A stretch of DNA of 64,000 bases from contig NZ_PYAX01000023.1 in assembly GCF_003014735.1 (NCBI RefSeq), positions 28,336-92,335 on the forward strand. The letters are read 5' to 3'. Position 1 is the first letter of the stretch; each line of letters starts with the position of its first letter. Made by a program: the position numbers and the translations under genes. Shown here piece after piece: positions 15,241 to 24,671 of this stretch. Source of the DNA: Saccharothrix carnea (GTDB lineage Bacteria > Actinomycetota > Actinomycetes > Mycobacteriales > Pseudonocardiaceae). The notes under the pieces were generated by a model. It did no database searches. It was not told where the DNA came from and saw only the letters and a program-made list of their open reading frames with translations.

Positions 15241-18033
15241 CTAAACCTCGGAGGTCAAGGCTTCAAGGGCCGTTCGGACCAACATCGCGCGCGGGGAGCC
15301 CAGGCGTACGAACAGCCGAAGTGATTCCGCCAGCTCTGCTTGCGCGGCAACGCGTTCGCCGCGTTTGGCCAGGACCGTGCCGAGCACCTGGCGGCCGAAT
15401 GCCTCCTCGAACTGCATCGAGCCGCCGCGGGCCAGTTCCACTCCTTGCCGGGCGTGTTCCTCGGCCTCGGGTAACAGGCCCAATTCGGCGTAGAGCTCGG
15501 CCAGGTTGTTCATCGCCACCGCGTAAGCGCGCTCGTCGCCGTGGCGGTGGTAGATCTCCATGGCCAGGTATTGGTGTTGGGCCGCCGTTTCGCGTTGGCC
15601 GAGTCGTTGCTCCACTTGGGCGAGGTTGTTGAGCACGGTGGCTTCGCCGAGGGCGTCGCCGTCCCGGCGGGCCAGTTCGACGGCTTCCCGGTGGTGGCTG
15701 AGGGCTTCTTCCACCCTGCCTTCGGCGACCAGGGCCAGCGCGAGTTGGTCGAGGGTCATCACGAGGTAGCGGGGTTCGGCCAGGTCGACGGCGATGCGGT
15801 GGGCGAGTTCGGCCTGTTCCAGGGTTCCGCGGAGGGCGCCGGCGCGGTTGTTGATGTCGTGCATGGCGTTCAGGACGAGCATTTCGCCGCGCCGGTCGCC
15901 GATGACGCGGGCCGAGGCCAGGCCGAACTCGGCGATGCCCCGCCACTCGCGGCTGACGAGCCTGGTCACGCAGTAGGTGTGGACGAGGCGCACGAGTTGC
16001 CAGACCTGTTCGTGCAGGCCGACCTCGGAGCCCGCGTGCACGAGGGCGATGAGGTTGGGCCACTCCTTGTCGAACCACGACAGCGCCTGTGCCGAGGTGG
16101 CCGGTCGGGGTGCGGCCGAATCGCCGGTGAAGTCCAGGCCGTCGGACACCGGTCTGATCAGGCGGCGGGCGTGGTCGCAGGCGCACAGGTAGTGGTCCAT
16201 CAGCCGGCGCAGGCCGCGTTCGCGGTGCTCCACGACGCCGCGCGCGTAGAGGCGGACCAGGTCGTGCAGGACGAAGCCGCCGCGCCACTGCTCGACCAGC
16301 AGGTGGGCGTCGGCGAGGTCGGCGAGGCGGGCGGCGGCGGTGCCCAGGTCGATGTCGCACACGGCGGAGATGGCGTGCGGGCTCACCCACCGGCCCGGCA
16401 CGAGACCGGCGGCGCGAAACGTCTCCGCCAGCTCGGGCGGCAGGTTGCGGTAGGAGACGGCCAGGGCGCGTTCGACGCCGAGGCCGGTGTCGGCCAGGTC
16501 GAGGGTGCGCAGGCGGGCGGCGTCGTCGGAGAGCTGGTCGACCAGCGCCTCGACCGTCCACTCGGGACTGAAGACGAGCTTGGCGGCGGCGACGCGCAGT
16601 GCAAGGGGGAGGTTGCCGCACAGCTCGACGAGCATGCGGACGGCGGCCGGTTCCTGGTCGGAGAGTGGCTTGCCGACGACCTCGTCCACCAGGCGGATGG
16701 CTTCCTCGTCGGACAGCGTGTCGAGGGTGAGCATCCGGGCGCCGTTGCTGACGACCAGGGATTCCAGGCGTCGGCGGCTGGTCACGAGGACCACGGAGCC
16801 GGCACCGGGCGGCAGGAGCAGGCGGACGTGCTCGGGGTCCCAGGCGTCGTCCAGGACGACCAGGACGCGCCGCTTGGCCAGCACCGATCGGTACAGGCCG
16901 ACGCGGTCGTCCAGGTCGCGCGGCACGCCGTCCGCGGGCACGCCCAACGCCAGCAGGAACCTGGCCAGGACCTCGGCGGGCTCGACCGGGTCGCGGTCGG
17001 GTGCGAAACCGTTGAGCGACGCGAAGAGCAGGCCGTCCGGGAACTGCTCGGCCCGGCGGTGGCCCCAGGTGACGGCCAGCTCGCTCTTGCCGATGCCGGC
17101 CGCGCCGTTGACCACCGCGATGGTGGTGGCCGCCAGGTCACGCCCGTCGCACAGGCGGTCCAACCAGGCCAGTTCCTCGTCGCGGCCGATGAAACCGCTG
17201 GCCGCGGCGGGCAGCTGGGCCGGCACGACGACGCCCGGACGGGGTGGCACGACGGCGGGTTCGGCCAGGCCGGGCGAGCTGAGCGCCGGGTCGTCGCGCA
17301 GCACCTGCTCGTGCAGCACGCGCAGGCCGGGGCCGGGGTCGATGCCCAGTTCGTCCACGACGCGCCGGTGGAAGCGCTGGTAGGCCTCCAGGGCGTCGGC
17401 GCGCTGGCCCGACCGGTACAGGGCTCGCATCATGTGGCCGACCAGGCGTTCCCGGAACGGGTAGTCGTTGACCAGCTGGCGGAGTTCGCCGACGAGCTCC
17501 AGGTGGCGGCCGAGTTCCAGCTCCGCCTCGATGCGCTCTTCCACTGCGGCAAGCCGAAGCTCTTCCAGGTCGGACGTGACCGGGTCGCCCGGGACGTCCG
17601 CCAGCACCGGGCCGCGCCACAGGCCGAGCGACTCGCGCAGCAGCTGCGCCCGGATCGGCGCGGGCTTGCCGCGCGCGCTCGACACGAGCTGCCGGGCCCG
17701 GTGGAAGTCCAGCCGCCACGGGTCGACCGACAGCTGGTAGCCGGGCGGGGTGGTGAGGATCCGGGCGGAGCCTGCCGGGTCGGCCTCCTCCAGCATCCGG
17801 CGCAGCCGCGACACGTAGCCGTGCACGATGGTCCTGGCCGTGGCGGGCGGATCGTCGGCCCACAGGCTGTCCACGATCTCGTCGATCGGGACGACCCGGT
17901 TGGCGTCCAGCACCAGCATCGCGAGCAGGCCGCGCATCCCCTTGCGGCCGATGAGGAGCTGTCGGCCGTCCGCGAGCACCTGCAACGGTCCGAGGACGCC
18001 GAACTCCAGCCCGCTCTTGCTCCGGTCAGCCAT
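15241..18033 (-). CDS. SARP/AfsR-type regulator with BTAD, NB-ARC and TPR domains
   Basis: 930 residues from ATG 18033 (preceded by GGAGGGG). OmpR-like winged helix at about 10-95 (LEFGVLGPLQVLADGRQLLIGRKGMRGLLAMLVLDANRVV), BTAD at about 100-245 (ending AYQRFHRRVVDELGIDPGPGLRVLHEQVL), and an NB-ARC/AAA domain from about 290 with Walker A GAAGIGKSE near residue 308 and Walker B VLVVLDDAW. C-terminal TPR helices follow (about 700-920: AEGRVEEALSHHREAVELARRDGDALGEATVLNNL). The architecture is that of AfsR-like activators. No biosynthetic cluster lies alongside, so its targets are probably global or elsewhere. The frame continues far upstream without stop but shows no coding signature there. Confidence 0.92.
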   Translation of the reverse strand: MADRSKSGLEFGVLGPLQVLADGRQLLIGRKGMRGLLAMLVLDANRVVPIDEIVDSLWADDPPATARTIVHGYVSRLRRMLEEADPAGSARILTTPPGYQLSVDPWRLDFHRARQLVSSARGKPAPIRAQLLRESLGLWRGPVLADVPGDPVTSDLEELRLAAVEERIEAELELGRHLELVGELRQLVNDYPFRERLVGHMMRALYRSGQRADALEAYQRFHRRVVDELGIDPGPGLRVLHEQVLRDDPALSSPGLAEPAVVPPRPGVVVPAQLPAAASGFIGRDEELAWLDRLCDGRDLAATTIAVVNGAAGIGKSELAVTWGHRRAEQFPDGLLFASLNGFAPDRDPVEPAEVLARFLLALGVPADGVPRDLDDRVGLYRSVLAKRRVLVVLDDAWDPEHVRLLLPPGAGSVVLVTSRRRLESLVVSNGARMLTLDTLSDEEAIRLVDEVVGKPLSDQEPAAVRMLVELCGNLPLALRVAAAKLVFSPEWTVEALVDQLSDDAARLRTLDLADTGLGVERALAVSYRNLPPELAETFRAAGLVPGRWVSPHAISAVCDIDLGTAAARLADLADAHLLVEQWRGGFVLHDLVRLYARGVVEHRERGLRRLMDHYLCACDHARRLIRPVSDGLDFTGDSAAPRPATSAQALSWFDKEWPNLIALVHAGSEVGLHEQVWQLVRLVHTYCVTRLVSREWRGIAEFGLASARVIGDRRGEMLVLNAMHDINNRAGALRGTLEQAELAHRIAVDLAEPRYLVMTLDQLALALVAEGRVEEALSHHREAVELARRDGDALGEATVLNNLAQVEQRLGQRETAAQHQYLAMEIYHRHGDERAYAVAMNNLAELYAELGLLPEAEEHARQGVELARGGSMQFEEAFGRQVLGTVLAKRGERVAAQAELAESLRLFVRLGSPRAMLVRTALEALTSEV

Positions 18034-18222
18034 GCCCCTCCCCCGCCTCGTGCGCTTCGGCCCGGTCACTGGATCAGGTGCGGCCGAGGTGCCGTTGGAT
18101 ACCTGTGAGTAGATGTTGCTTGCACAACTAGTCGTGCTGCGCTCACCCGACCGGCGTCCGACGGCTAGGGTTTTGGCCCCGGACGTCCCGGCCGAGTTCT
18201 GGGCGAGTGCAGGAGGGCAAGA

Positions 18223-19263
18223 GTGCCGCGCGAGCCGATGAACGTGGTCGACCGTGGCTCGGCGTGCCTGTTGGGCGGCGCCCTGGGAGACGCCCTCGGC
18301 GCGCCCATCCAGTACCTCGGGTGGGCCGACATCCAACGGGACCACGGGCCGGAAGGCGTGCTCGCGCCACCGCGTCCCGCGCTGGTCACCGACGACACGC
18401 AGCTCACGCTGTTCACCGCGGACGGCTACCTGCGGGCCTGGGTGCGCGGTCGGACCACCGGCGAGTGGGACCCCGTCGAGGTGGTCTGGCAGAGCTACCG
18501 GCGGTGGTTGATCACCCAGCAGGTGGCCGCGCCGGAACCAGGCGCCGCGGGCCTCGTGGGCGACGAACGGCTGTACTCCAGCCGGTCGCCGGGCCTGACG
18601 TGCCTGCGCGCGCTGGCCGCCGACGCGCCGCCGACGCCCGAGGAGCCGCACAACGACTCGTCCGGCTGCAACGGCGTGACCCGGACCGCGCCCGCCGGGT
18701 TCGCGCCCAGCGCCGAGATCGCCTACGACCTGGGCTGCCGGTTCGCCGCGCTGACCCACGGCGGCACCGGCGGCTGGGTGTCCGGCGGCGCGTTCGCGCT
18801 GCTCATCCACCTGCTGGCGGTGCGCGGGCGGCCGATGCGGGAAGCCGTGGACCAGGTCATCGGACGGGTGCTGCGCGACGACCCGTACACCGCGAACACC
18901 CTGAACCGGGCCGTCGTGTTCGCCGACGAGCACCGGGCGCAGGGGTTCGACTCGGTGCGGGTGGACCGGCTGGGCAGCGGCTGGACGGGACCGGAGGCGC
19001 TGGCGATCGCCGTGCACACGGTGCTGGTGTACCCGAAGCGGAGCCAGTTCGTGGACGCGCTGCGCGCGGCGGCCAACCACTCGGGCGGCAGCGACGCCAC
19101 GGCCGCGTTGACGGGCAACATCCTGGGCGCCCTGCACGGCACCTCGGCGTTGCCGCGCGACTGGCTGGCGGGCCTGGAACTGGTGGACCTGCTGACCCGG
19201 CTGGGCGCCGACCTGGGCCACTCGGTGACCGGGCAGGAGTTCGACTTCGCCCGCTACTCGTGA
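18223..19263 (+). CDS. ADP-ribosylglycohydrolase family protein with altered metal site
   Basis: 346 residues from GTG 18223 with AGGAGG at 18211-18216. Fold markers are GGALGDALGAPIQ and the first metal motif TDDTQ (Thr56-Asp57-Asp58). The second metal motif, usually GDSDST in relatives, reads GGSDAT (288-293), so the first Asp is Gly289 while Asp291 and Thr293 remain. Family members remove ADP-ribose from proteins or small molecules with Mg or Mn. Loss of one ligand may weaken activity or shift function. Divergent from the SARP regulator over 190 bp. A strong terminator follows. Confidence 0.85.
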   Translation: MPREPMNVVDRGSACLLGGALGDALGAPIQYLGWADIQRDHGPEGVLAPPRPALVTDDTQLTLFTADGYLRAWVRGRTTGEWDPVEVVWQSYRRWLITQQVAAPEPGAAGLVGDERLYSSRSPGLTCLRALAADAPPTPEEPHNDSSGCNGVTRTAPAGFAPSAEIAYDLGCRFAALTHGGTGGWVSGGAFALLIHLLAVRGRPMREAVDQVIGRVLRDDPYTANTLNRAVVFADEHRAQGFDSVRVDRLGSGWTGPEALAIAVHTVLVYPKRSQFVDALRAAANHSGGSDATAALTGNILGALHGTSALPRDWLAGLELVDLLTRLGADLGHSVTGQEFDFARYS

Positions 19264-19272
19264 GAAAGGTGA

Positions 19273-19321
19273 AGCCGGCCTCGGCACGCACGTTCCCGAA
19301 AGCGTGCGACCGAGGCCGGCT
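19273..19321 (+). terminator. Two-step hairpin terminator
   Basis: Outer stem AGCCGGCCTCGG / CCGAGGCCGGCT (12 bp, perfect), with an inner CACGC/GCGTG stem, 10 bp after the ADP-ribosylglycohydrolase stop. Confidence 0.75.
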
Positions 19322-19548
19322 CTCCACGCGGTCTGCGCAGGACAACGCCCCGAGCGCGGAACCCGGCTGACCTGGCCGTGGAGCGGGAAAACCCGTGGCG
19401 GAACCGTAGCAGAGAGCATGTGAGTCATCACACCCGGGCCACCTGTTTGCCGACGCGAAGTGGTCTCGGGCACAGCCCACCCTGTCGCGAACCTGTCGAC
19501 TCGCTGTCGGCCGGCCCACGTCGGGTGGGGGTGCCGCACCATGGGCGG

Positions 19549-20247
19549 GTGGACAAGGGCACTTCGGTTCGACTGCTCGTGGTGGACGACGAGCCGCACA
19601 TCGCGGACCTCGTGGCGACGGTGGCGCGGTACGAGGGCTGGCAGGCGGTGACCGCGGGCAGCGGCGAGGCGGCGCTGCGGACCGCGGCCGACTTCCACCC
19701 GGACATCGTGGTGCTCGACCTGATGCTGCCCGACCTGGACGGCTTCACCGTGCTGGACCGGCTGCGGTCGGCGGGTGCGATGGTGCCGGTGGTGTTCCTC
19801 ACCGCGCGTGACGGCACCGCGGACCGGGTCGCGGGCCTGACCCGCGGCGGTGACGACTACCTGGTCAAGCCGTTCTCGGTGGAGGAGCTGATGGCCCGGC
19901 TGCGCGCCGTGCTGCGGCGGTCGACCGGGCCGACGTGGAAGCGGTCCGTGCTCGAGGTGTCCGACCTGGCCCTGGACGAGGACACCCGCGAGGTGCGGCG
20001 CGGCGGGAAGCTGGTCACGCTCACGCCGACCGAGTACGAGCTGCTGCGCTACCTGATGCGCCGCTCGCCCGCCGTGCTGACGAAGGCGCAGATCCTCGAC
20101 CACGTGTGGGAGTACGACTTCGGCGGCCGGTCCAACGTGGTCGAGCTGGTCGTCTCGCACCTGCGGCGCAAGCTGGACGACGGCGGCGAGCCGTTGATCC
20201 ACACCGTCCGCGGCGTGGGCTACGCGCTGCGGCGAGCCGCGGAGTGA
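19549..20247 (+). CDS. OmpR-family two-component response regulator
   Basis: 232 residues if read from GTG 19549; GTGs at 19525 and 19531 are alternatives and no ribosome site is seen, so a leaderless message is possible. Receiver domain (7-120) has the acidic pair in LVVDDEPHI, phospho-acceptor Asp57 in VVLDLMLPDLDG, and Lys in YLVKPFS. The winged-helix effector domain (about 135-230) carries VTLTPTEYELLRYLMRRSPAVLTKAQILDHVW and SNVVELVVSHLRRKL. It resembles TcrA/TrcR/MprA-type regulators. Coupled by GTGA overlap to its histidine kinase. Confidence 0.93.
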   Translation: MDKGTSVRLLVVDDEPHIADLVATVARYEGWQAVTAGSGEAALRTAADFHPDIVVLDLMLPDLDGFTVLDRLRSAGAMVPVVFLTARDGTADRVAGLTRGGDDYLVKPFSVEELMARLRAVLRRSTGPTWKRSVLEVSDLALDEDTREVRRGGKLVTLTPTEYELLRYLMRRSPAVLTKAQILDHVWEYDFGGRSNVVELVVSHLRRKLDDGGEPLIHTVRGVGYALRRAAE

Positions 20248-21641
20248 CGCGCCGCCGGCTGCGCCTGGGTACGCGCCTGGCGTTGGGCCTGGGCGCGTTG
20301 GCGCTGGCGGTGTTCGCGGTGGTCGGCACGGTGATGGCGCAGAGCATGCAGGCCTACCTGGAACGCAGGCTCGACGCGCAGATGAGCGACACGCAGGTGT
20401 CGCTGAAGAAGGACTTCGCCAAGAACGGCACGGTCAAGGGCAAGGCGTACGGCTGGTACTCGGTCGTCTACGACGTGCGCGACGGCGTGGCGACGCCGAA
20501 GAACCGCGACGACCTGCCCGCCGACGCGGGCGAGCTGGCCGAGGTGGCGTTGCGGGTCGGCGGGCCGGACCCGGTGTACCGGACGGACTACCTGCACGGC
20601 GACGGCACGTACCGGCTGCGCGGCTGCCGGGTGTCCGACGGCGTGGTGCTGGTCAGCGCGGCGCCGATGAACGACATCACCACCACCGTGCGGCAGCTGG
20701 TGATCGTGGAGGTGGCCGCGTTCCTGCTCGCGCTGATCGCGTTCGTGGTGATCGGGCGGGCGGTGCTGCGGCGCGGGTTGCAGCCGTTGAGCGACATGGC
20801 GCGGACCGCGCACGACATCACGTCGCACGACCTGACCGACTCGGCCCGGCTGCCGGTGCGCGCGGAAGGCGGCAACGGCGGCGTGGAGGTCGAGGAGCTG
20901 CGCACCGCGTTCAACACGATGCTGGACCACATCGACACGTCGTTGGCCGCCCGCACCGCCGCCGAGCAGCGGTTGCGCCGGTTCATCGCGGACGCCTCGC
21001 ACGAGCTGCGCACGCCGTTGACGTCGATCCGGGGCTACGCGGACCTGTTCCGGTACGCGGCGGCGAACGCGCCGGAGGAACGCGAGGCGCACCTGGAGAA
21101 GCTGCGGTCGGAGGCGGCGCGGATGAGCGTGCTGCTGGACGACCTGCTGCTGCTCGCCCGGCTGGACTCGGCGGAGGTGGAGACGCCGTTGCGGCTGGCC
21201 GAGGGCGACCTGGCGGCGTTGGCGCGGGAGGCGGCGGACGCGTTCCGCGCGGCGCACCCGACGCACCCGCTCACGCTGACCGTGCCGGACGGGCCGGTGC
21301 GGCTGCCGTTCGACCCGCTGCGGCTGCGGCAGGTGGTGGACAACCTGCTCACCAACGCCGCCGTGCACACGCCGGTGGGCACGTCGGTGTCCGTCTCGGT
21401 CTCGGTGCGGGAGGCGTCGGCCGTGCTGCGGGTCGGCGACACCGGCCCCGGCATCCCGGCCGCCGACCGGTCCCGCATCTTCGACCGGTTCTACCGGGTG
21501 GACGACTCGCGCACGCGTGACCGCGGCGGCAGCGGGCTGGGGCTGGCCGTGGTGCACTCCCTGGTCGCCGCGCACGGCGGCACCGTGGAGCTGACCAGCC
21601 GGCCCGGCTCGACCGTCTTCACGGTGACCCTGCCCCGTTAG
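20244..21641 (+). CDS. Membrane sensor histidine kinase (HAMP, HisKA, HATPase)
   Basis: 465 residues from GTG 20244. TM1 at about 9-33, an extracytoplasmic sensor loop of about 120 residues, TM2 at about 152-175 (LVIVEVAAFLLALIAFVVI), HAMP, then the H-box FIADASHELRTPLTSIRGYADL with phospho-accepting His253. The N-box is QVVDNLLTNAAVHT and the G-boxes are VGDTGPGIP and GGSGLGLAVVH. It forms a cotranscribed pair with the response regulator. The signal is unknown. Its TAG overlaps the stop of the converging aldo/keto reductase by 3 bp. Confidence 0.93.
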   Translation: MTRRRLRLGTRLALGLGALALAVFAVVGTVMAQSMQAYLERRLDAQMSDTQVSLKKDFAKNGTVKGKAYGWYSVVYDVRDGVATPKNRDDLPADAGELAEVALRVGGPDPVYRTDYLHGDGTYRLRGCRVSDGVVLVSAAPMNDITTTVRQLVIVEVAAFLLALIAFVVIGRAVLRRGLQPLSDMARTAHDITSHDLTDSARLPVRAEGGNGGVEVEELRTAFNTMLDHIDTSLAARTAAEQRLRRFIADASHELRTPLTSIRGYADLFRYAAANAPEEREAHLEKLRSEAARMSVLLDDLLLLARLDSAEVETPLRLAEGDLAALAREAADAFRAAHPTHPLTLTVPDGPVRLPFDPLRLRQVVDNLLTNAAVHTPVGTSVSVSVSVREASAVLRVGDTGPGIPAADRSRIFDRFYRVDDSRTRDRGGSGLGLAVVHSLVAAHGGTVELTSRPGSTVFTVTLPR

Positions 21642-22687
21642 CCTGCGTTCGAGGACTCCGCCCACAGGTCGATGCCCGAGTCGACCGCGTGCACGTCGAT
21701 CTGCTCGATCTCGTCGTCGGTGAGCGGCGGGCCGTCCAGCGCCGCCACGTTGGCCTCCAGCTGGCCGACGCTGCTCGCGCCGATGAGCACCGACGTGACC
21801 CGTTCGTCGCGCAACGCCCAGGTCAGCGCGAGCTGCGCCAGTGACTGGTTGCGCGACGCCGCGATGTCGTTCAGGGCGCGCACGTGCGTCAAGGCGGCCT
21901 CGCCGAGCAGGTCCTCGGACAGCGACTTGCCCTGGGTGGCACGGGAACCGGCCGGCACGCCGTCCAGGTACTTGTCGGTCAGCATGCCCTGCGCCAGCGG
22001 CGAGAACGCGATGCAGCCGACGCCCAGCCCACCCAGCGCGTCGAGCAGGTCCCGCTCGATCCACCGGTTGAGCATCGAGTACGAGGGCTGGTGGATCAGC
22101 AGCGGCACGCCCGCCGTGCGCAGCAGTTCCGCCGCCTCACGGGTCTTGGTCGCCGAGTAGGACGAGATGCCGACGTACAGCGCCTTGCCCTGCTGGACGG
22201 CGCTGACCAGCGCGCCGACCGTCTCCTCCAGCGGTGTGCCGGGGTCGAACCGGTGCGAGTAGAAGATGTCGACGTAGTCCAGGCCGAGCCGGGACAGCGA
22301 CTGGTCCAGCGAGGCCAGCAGGTACTTGCGCGAGCCCCACTCGCCGTACGGCCCGGGCCACATGTCGTAGCCCGCCTTGGTGGAGATCACCAGCTCGTCC
22401 CGGAACGGCCGCAGGTCGTCGGCCACCATCCGGCCGAAGTTGACCTCCGCCGAGCCGTAGGGCGGGCCGTAGTTGTTGGCCAGGTCGAAGTGCGTCACGC
22501 CGAGGTCGAAGTGCGTCACGCCGAGGTCGAACGCCCGGCGCACGATCGCACGCCCGGATTCGTAGGGCCGGTCATCACCGAAGTTGTGCCACAGGCCGAG
22601 CGACACGGCGGGCAACTTGAGCCCGCTGCGCCCGCACCGCCGGTAGGTCATCCGGTCGTACCTCGAGGCGTCGGGTTGGTGGGCCAC
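21638..22687 (-). CDS. Aldo/keto reductase (YghZ/Gpr-like) with internal tandem duplication
   Basis: 349 residues. NADPH-dependent (beta/alpha)8 reductase. Early motifs PAVSLGLWHNFGDDR, then ANNYGPPYGSAEVNFG (catalytic Tyr), ISTKAGYDMWPGPYGEWGSRKYLLASLDQSLSRLGLDYVDIFYSHRFD (catalytic Lys and His), and C-terminal VLIGASSVGQLEANVAAL for the cofactor. The family is near L-glyceraldehyde-3-phosphate reductase. Unusually, GVTHFDL is repeated in tandem in strand beta-2, encoded by a 21-bp duplication at 22482-22523. Because the frame is kept the gene is intact, but the insert sits next to the active-site Asp and Tyr and may affect folding. Confidence 0.9.
   Translation of the reverse strand: MAHQPDASRYDRMTYRRCGRSGLKLPAVSLGLWHNFGDDRPYESGRAIVRRAFDLGVTHFDLGVTHFDLANNYGPPYGSAEVNFGRMVADDLRPFRDELVISTKAGYDMWPGPYGEWGSRKYLLASLDQSLSRLGLDYVDIFYSHRFDPGTPLEETVGALVSAVQQGKALYVGISSYSATKTREAAELLRTAGVPLLIHQPSYSMLNRWIERDLLDALGGLGVGCIAFSPLAQGMLTDKYLDGVPAGSRATQGKSLSEDLLGEAALTHVRALNDIAASRNQSLAQLALTWALRDERVTSVLIGASSVGQLEANVAALDGPPLTDDEIEQIDVHAVDSGIDLWAESSNAG
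22482..22523. repeat. 21-bp perfect tandem duplication inside the aldo/keto reductase gene
   Basis: Two identical 21-bp units (22482-22502 and 22503-22523), followed by the first 8 bases of a third. Each unit encodes seven residues (GVTHFDL), so the reading frame is unchanged. Confidence 0.95.
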
Positions 22688-22856
22688 CTCACCACCTTGG
22701 CACGCCCGGCTGCCGTTTGCGCGCCGGGGAACGGGACGAAGTTGGTCTTTTCGGACCGTATCCGGCCGATCGCCCGATCATCCGCCAGGTGTGCCCGGAC
22801 ATCGTGGTCCGGCACCCGGGCCCCTGCGTCCGGACGCGCGAGTGGAAAGAGACCAC

Positions 22857-24452
22857 ATGCGTCACCTACTCAGACGCGGCACGCTGTTCGCCGTCGTCGC
22901 GCTGACCGCCTCAGCCGTCCAGTTCACCTCGCCCGCGGTCGCCGCCCCTGCACCCGCCGCCGCCGCACCGTGCGGTCCCCTCGACGTCGCGTTCGTCCTG
23001 GACGACACCGGCAGCATGGGCGGGGCCATCGCCAACCTGAAGACCGGCATCAACGCCATCGTCAACGACGTCGTCACCGCGTCCGGCGGCGACTACCGCC
23101 TCGGCCTGGTCACGTTCAAGGACAACGTCACCGTCCACAACAACCTCGCGCCCGGCAATGCGGCGGCGGTGACGAGCTACGTCACCAACACCCTCGCCGC
23201 GAGCGCGGGCAGCGCCGAGCCGGAGGCTTCCGACGAGGCGTTGAACACGGTCGTGAACAACCTGCCCGCGGCGGGTCGCCCGCAGAACGTCGACTTCAGC
23301 GGCGCGTGGCGGTCGAACGCGATGAAGTTCGTCGTGCTGGTGACCGACGCCCGACCCGGCGGTTTCGACAACGTGCACGCGGCCGTGGACGTGGCCAACG
23401 CCGCGCAGCGGGCGGACGACGCCCTCGGCAAGGGCATCAAGATCTCCCCGGTGTACGTGCCGACGTCGACCACCTACAGCTCGGTGATCACGCCGATCAT
23501 GCAGGACTACGCCACCACGACCGGCGGTGTGTCGACGCAGACCACGTCCACCGGCGCGGGCACGGCGGACGCGATCCGCAAGCTGCTGTCGGACTGCCGG
23601 CAGACCGACGTGGTCATCCGCGACCAGGTGACCGACACGGGCGCCGAGCCCAACCCGAACGGCACCGTGTGGAACAGCCCGGACATCAAGGTCTGCCCGA
23701 CCGCGGCGGACTGCGCGGGCATCCAGCCCGTCGTCGGCGCGACGAACGTCGTGCACGTGCGGCTGAACAACGCCTCCGCCCCGAGCACCGGCACGCTCAA
23801 GGTCTACCGCACCCCCGCCGGCGGCGGCACGACGTGGAACAACGCCACCAACGGCGACTGGGTGTACATCGGCGAGCAGTCGCTGACCGTGCCCACCGGC
23901 GGCACCGTGGCCAAGATCCCGTGGGCGAACATCCCGGGCCCCGGCCACTTCTGCCTGCTGGCGCGCTGGGTGTCGGCGACGGACCCGATGACGTTCGCCG
24001 AGGGCCCGAACACCGCGCAGAACACCAGGAACAACAACAACATCGCCTGGAAGAACCTCCAGACCGTGCGCGGGAAGGTGTTCGAGCCGGTGCGGTCCTG
24101 GTTCACCCTGGGCAACGCGACCGAGCGCGAGGTCAAGACCGACCTGGTGCTGACGGGTGAGCGGCCGGTGGCGGGCGCCGTGGTGATCGACCTCGGCCCG
24201 CGCCTGTTCGAGCGGTGGCGCGCGGGCGGCGGCCAGGCGGTCGGCGTGAAGCAGGTCGGCGAGACGGCGTTCCAGCTCGACCCGAAGCGGTCGGCGCTGC
24301 TGGGCGTGCCGCTCCTGCCGGGTGAGCGGTTCACCACGGAACTGACCTTCACGCCCGAGGCACCGGGCGAGTACCTGACGAACCTGGTCCAGTTCGTCGA
24401 GGGCGAGGACCACGGCGGCGTGGCCTACCAGGTCATCACCGACCGCGGCTGA
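22857..24452 (+). CDS. Secreted von Willebrand factor A domain protein
   Basis: 531 residues from ATG 22857. Signal peptide about 1-31 (RRGTLFAVVALTASAVQF, then AVAA-APAP). The vWA domain (about 42-270) has the MIDAS motif Asp49-Asp-Thr-Gly-Ser53 (DDTGSM) and VVLVTDARPGG, so a bound divalent metal is expected. The remainder (about 275-531) is beta-sheet-like, with CARDB-type features and a C-terminal immunoglobulin-like stretch (GEYLTNLVQFVEG). Its likely role is extracellular adhesion or scaffolding; no partner genes are adjacent. Ends in a clear terminator. Confidence 0.88.
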   Translation: MRHLLRRGTLFAVVALTASAVQFTSPAVAAPAPAAAAPCGPLDVAFVLDDTGSMGGAIANLKTGINAIVNDVVTASGGDYRLGLVTFKDNVTVHNNLAPGNAAAVTSYVTNTLAASAGSAEPEASDEALNTVVNNLPAAGRPQNVDFSGAWRSNAMKFVVLVTDARPGGFDNVHAAVDVANAAQRADDALGKGIKISPVYVPTSTTYSSVITPIMQDYATTTGGVSTQTTSTGAGTADAIRKLLSDCRQTDVVIRDQVTDTGAEPNPNGTVWNSPDIKVCPTAADCAGIQPVVGATNVVHVRLNNASAPSTGTLKVYRTPAGGGTTWNNATNGDWVYIGEQSLTVPTGGTVAKIPWANIPGPGHFCLLARWVSATDPMTFAEGPNTAQNTRNNNNIAWKNLQTVRGKVFEPVRSWFTLGNATEREVKTDLVLTGERPVAGAVVIDLGPRLFERWRAGGGQAVGVKQVGETAFQLDPKRSALLGVPLLPGERFTTELTFTPEAPGEYLTNLVQFVEGEDHGGVAYQVITDRG

Positions 24453-24460
24453 TCCGACGA

Positions 24461-24490
24461 CGCGGCCCGTGCCCTCGGGCGCGGGCCGCG
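24461..24490 (+). terminator. Hairpin terminator after the vWA gene
   Basis: CGCGGCCCG / CGGGCCGCG, 9-bp perfect stem, 12-nt loop, 8 bp after the stop. Confidence 0.65.
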
Positions 24491-24595
24491 TCCACCAGGC
24501 CGGACCCGGTCGCGCGTCCCACCGTCGACCGCGACCAGCTATGATCATGAAACCACGCCCTGACCAGCGCTTTCCGCGGTCAGGGGTGGTCGAGG

Positions 24596-24671
24596 TGGAG
24601 CCGGTGGCGGGACTTGAACCCGCAACCTTTCGCTTACAAGGCGAGTGCTCTGCCAATTGAGCTACACCGGC
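24596..24671 (-). tRNA. tRNA-Thr (anticodon UGU)
   Basis: Complete cloverleaf on the minus strand: acceptor GCCGGTG/CACCGGC (24671 to 24600), D-arm GCTC/GAGC, anticodon loop CTTGTAA giving UGU (reads ACA), T-stem GCGGG/CCCGC with TTCAAGT. Discriminator U (24599) and an encoded CCA (24598-24596) are present. Position 27-43 is a C-A mismatch. Confidence 0.95.

Noticed and set aside
15241..20202. Very long minus-strand open frame covering the SARP gene and everything up to the response regulator
   Set aside because: Only 15241-18033 shows SARP domains; beyond that the translation is low-complexity Arg/Gly/His and antisense to two well-supported genes. High GC leaves many empty open frames.
24596..24671. 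tRNA as phage or island attachment site
   Set aside because: No integrase and no second copy of the tRNA 3' end in the neighbouring sequence that I could find.
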